Assembly (NCBI GenBank): GCA_018816605.1
Contig: JAHIVS010000071.1
Span: forward strand, 1-8,374
Length of the DNA stretch: 8,374 bases
From: Pseudomonadota bacterium
Lineage (GTDB): Bacteria; Desulfobacterota; Desulfobacteria; Desulfobacterales; Desulfobacteraceae
Reading direction: 5' to 3'
Below the pieces are notes generated by a model, which was not told the DNA's origin, did not search any database, and saw only the letters and a program-made list of their open reading frames with translations. Both the position numbers and the translations under genes were made by a program. Below are positions 7,005 to 8,374 of the stretch, in pieces (position 1 is the first letter of the stretch; each line of letters opens with the position of its first letter).

Positions 7005-7832
7005 TTATCCGGATACCTTTTTGATTGCAAGCAGGGTGGTCAGCAGCGCTTCCATGCCGTCAAGGGGCATGGAATTGGGGCCGTCACACAGGGCTTGTTC
7101 CGGGTTCGGATGGGTTTCAATGAACAGCCCATGGGTTCCGGCTGCAATGGCTGCCTTTGAAAGGGTGGGAACAAATTTGCTTTCTCCGGCCGATGAGTCA
7201 GAGGCCCCCCCCGGCAGCTGGACAGAGTGGGTGGCGTCAAAGATGACCGGAATCCCCATTTCATTTAAGATGTGGATGGATCTGAAATCCACCACAAGGT
7301 TGTTATACCCGAAACTTGAGCCCCTTTCGGTAATGCTGATATTCCGATTGCCCGAAGCGTTTGCTTTGGCAATGATATTTTTGCATTCAAAGGGAGAGAG
7401 AAATTGTCCTTTTTTTATGTTTACCGGCTTGCCCGTGGCACAGGCGGCAAGAATCAGGTCGGTCTGGCGGCACAGAAACGCCGGTATTTGAATGATGTCA
7501 AGTATCTGCCCCGCCTTTTGGGCCTGATCGGGCAAATGGATATCCGAGATCACAGGAATCTTGAGCTTGTTTTTGATTTCATTGAGGATTTCCAGGCCCT
7601 CCTCAAATCCAGGACCCCTGAAAGAATCGATGGATGTCCTGTTTGCCTTGTCAAACGAGGCTTTAAATATAAAGGGTATCTCAAGTTTTTCTGTAATTTT
7701 TTTTAAACGCCGGGCAATGGAAAAGCTGGTTTCATAGTTCTCAATCACACAGGGACCTGCAATGAGAAAAAAAACAGGGGAGGGGGTGTCGATTAAATTT
7801 AAAAAAAAGTTGTCCATCCGAGATGTGTTCAT
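7005..7832 (-). CDS. kdsA: 3-deoxy-8-phosphooctulonate synthase (Kdo-8-phosphate synthase)
   Basis: Condenses arabinose-5-phosphate and phosphoenolpyruvate to Kdo-8-phosphate, the first committed step to Kdo. Motifs in order are IAGPCVIE, FKASFDKANRTS, RGPGFEEGL, SDIHLPDQA, IPAFLCRQTDL, NIKKGQFLSP, TERGSSFGYNNLVVDFRS, DATHSVQLPGG, and near the end HPNPEQALCDGPNSMPL. The Cys in IAGPC, residue 28, is at the metal-ligand position of the metal-dependent class typified by Aquifex; the E. coli class has Asn there. I start at the ATG at 7832, giving 275 residues, the normal size. AAGGA lies 7 nt upstream, and the family similarity begins just after this point. The open frame extends to an ATG at 7961, but that would add 43 unrelated residues and would swallow a good promoter at 7866-7892. 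An ATG at 7817 is a weaker alternative. It is the first gene of the operon. Confidence 0.97.
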   Translation of the reverse strand: MNTSRMDNFFLNLIDTPSPVFFLIAGPCVIENYETSFSIARRLKKITEKLEIPFIFKASFDKANRTSIDSFRGPGFEEGLEILNEIKNKLKIPVISDIHLPDQAQKAGQILDIIQIPAFLCRQTDLILAACATGKPVNIKKGQFLSPFECKNIIAKANASGNRNISITERGSSFGYNNLVVDFRSIHILNEMGIPVIFDATHSVQLPGGASDSSAGESKFVPTLSKAAIAAGTHGLFIETHPNPEQALCDGPNSMPLDGMEALLTTLLAIKKVSG

Positions 7833-7839
7833 CCGTTGA

Positions 7840-7844
7840 TCCTT
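7840..7844 (-). promoter_or_regulatory. Shine-Dalgarno that sets the kdsA start at 7832
   Basis: The minus strand reads AAGGA, then 7 nt, then the ATG at 7832. Together with the promoter just upstream it rules out the longer ORF from 7961 as the real protein. Confidence 0.65.
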
Positions 7845-7865
7845 AAATTGAAGTGTTTGGGCCAA

Positions 7866-7892
7866 ATTATATTTTGAGACCCTAAAAGTCAA
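7866..7892 (-). promoter_or_regulatory. Sigma-70-type promoter of the kdsA-to-gap operon
   Basis: On the minus strand the -35 is TTGACT (7892-7887) and the -10 is a perfect TATAAT (7871-7866). The spacer is 15 nt, or 16 nt if the -35 is read one base earlier as CTTGAC. The predicted start of transcription is near 7859, about 27 nt before the kdsA ATG at 7832, leaving room for the AAGGA at 7844-7840. Both hexamers are close to consensus, though the spacer is short. I saw no equally good promoter elsewhere in the operon. Confidence 0.6.
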
Positions 7893-7929
7893 GAATGTAA
7901 AATTCCTTGATAAGTTGGACCATTGCTGG

Positions 7930-7978
7930 TATTTTATCACCATTTTGTTTGTGTAAAACATAACCTCTTGATAAAATA
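7930..7978. repeat. 10-bp perfect inverted repeat in the divergent intergenic region
   Basis: The left arm TATTTTATCA is at 7930-7939 and its exact reverse complement TGATAAAATA is at 7969-7978, with a 29-nt spacer. The arms lie just upstream of the plus-strand gene and some 40-90 bp upstream of the kdsA -35 element. It could be a paired operator for divergent control. The region is AT-rich, so a chance match is quite possible. It does not look like a terminator, because the loop is long and the arms are AT-only apart from one pair. Confidence 0.3.
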
Positions 7979-7988
7979 GGTATATTTG

Positions 7989-8374
7989 ATGAAGAAAGTT
8001 GTAGTGATCCTGGTTTTTCTGGCAATCCTGATACCCCTTATATGTGTCCTTTTTTATAAATACGAAGGTACAAAGCCCGCAGTGGAAGTGGTGTTGCCAT
8101 CCCTATATCTTAAAAAAGCATATGAAATGTCTCTGAATGTCGGTGACGACGGTACCGGTCTTAGAAAAATAATGATTTCCATTGTTCAGCAGGGCAATGA
8201 GAAGAAGCTGTTGGAAAAAGAATACCCCCCTCCATTCGTGTTGCCTTTTTTTTCGGGTGATAGGGTTGCCCAGGAGTCGTTTGTTATCCCGGTTGAATCC
8301 CGTAAATACGGGATGAATGACGGAGAGGCCCTTATTCGGATCATGGTGTCGGATTATTCATGGAGGGGATGGAA
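7989..8374 (+). CDS. Probable membrane-anchored M23-family peptidase, N-terminal part (runs off right edge)
   Basis: I translated the plus strand from the ATG at 7989; the frame stays open to the window edge for 128 codons. The product starts MKKVVVILVFL, with one hydrophobic segment at about residues 4-22 that is either a signal anchor or an uncleaved signal peptide; there is no lipobox Cys. The visible periplasmic part has DDGTGLRKIMISIVQQGNE, then YPPPF, and ends NDGEALIRIMVSDYSWRGW. This arrangement (a beta-sandwich N-domain with a SGLRKV-like strand and a DYSWR..GN-like motif) resembles, from memory, N-domains of M23 metallopeptidases in Desulfobacterota. The zinc-binding HxxxD and HxH motifs would lie outside the window, so the catalytic domain is not seen. 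A weak AGG sits 7 nt before the ATG. It is transcribed divergently from kdsA; a cell-wall role beside LPS genes would make sense but is inference. Confidence 0.65.
   Translation, partial: MKKVVVILVFLAILIPLICVLFYKYEGTKPAVEVVLPSLYLKKAYEMSLNVGDDGTGLRKIMISIVQQGNEKKLLEKEYPPPFVLPFFSGDRVAQESFVIPVESRKYGMNDGEALIRIMVSDYSWRGW

Larger units (their letters stand above)
7833..7988. other. Divergent intergenic region between kdsA and the M23-like gene
   Basis: This AT-rich spacer is the only sizeable non-coding stretch in the window. It contains the kdsA promoter, the kdsA ribosome site and the inverted repeat described separately. CTTGATAA also occurs twice as a direct repeat, at 7906-7913 and 7967-7974. 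For the plus strand, TAAAAT at 7972-7977 is the best -10 candidate, but its -35 (TTGTGT at 7949) is poor and would leave only a few bases of leader. I do not call a plus-strand promoter. No terminator or RNA gene is visible. Confidence 0.6.

Noticed and set aside
6988..7491. 167-codon plus-strand ORF
   Set aside because: Antisense to kdsA, whose motifs are continuous across the stretch.
7404..7706. 100-codon plus-strand ORF
   Set aside because: Antisense to kdsA, with no ribosome site and no family resemblance.
7843..7866. Possible sigma-54 (-24/-12) promoter upstream of kdsA, from TTGGC on the minus strand
   Set aside because: The GG of a -24 element is present but no GC falls at the required -12 spacing, and a good sigma-70-type promoter overlaps it.

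Overview
The window looks like a piece of a Gram-negative Desulfobacterota chromosome, probably a Desulfobacteraceae-type sulfate reducer. That placement is an inference from gene order, protein style and moderate GC; there is no rRNA or other direct marker here. The window is almost fully coding. It is an ordinary, compact core-genome operon, and I found no mobile element, CRISPR array, RNA gene or defence system.

Layout: ten genes run on the minus strand, reading from right to left. In transcription order they are kdsA (7832-7005), kdsC, lptC, lptA, lptB, rpoN, long-form hpf, ptsN, rapZ, a stand-alone mannose-family PTS EIIA, and finally the glyceraldehyde-3-phosphate dehydrogenase gene, which is cut by the left edge (counting gap, eleven genes in total). 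Junctions are very tight: two ATGA overlaps (kdsC/lptC, rapZ/EIIA), two zero-gap joins (lptA/lptB, ptsN/rapZ), a longer lptC/lptA overlap, and no other gap above 30 nt. This suggests one transcript with translational coupling. On the right, after a divergent intergenic region of about 156 bp (7833-7988), a plus-strand gene starts and runs off the edge. It resembles the N-terminus of a membrane-anchored M23-family peptidase.

Function: kdsA and kdsC make Kdo for the LPS inner core. LptC, LptA and LptB are parts of the machine that carries LPS to the outer membrane. rpoN encodes sigma-54, hpf a ribosome hibernation factor, and ptsN, rapZ and the EIIA form a regulatory PTS module. gap adds central carbon metabolism. 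This is the widely conserved kds-lpt-rpoN cluster. The local differences are a long HPF, a mannose-type EIIA where enterics have NPr, and gap at the distal end.

The main corrections to naive ORF calls are these. kdsA should start at 7832, not 7961, because a good promoter lies inside the longer ORF. lptA probably starts at a GTG at 5901, not the ATG at 5919. gap and the right-hand peptidase gene are open at the window edges and are easily missed.
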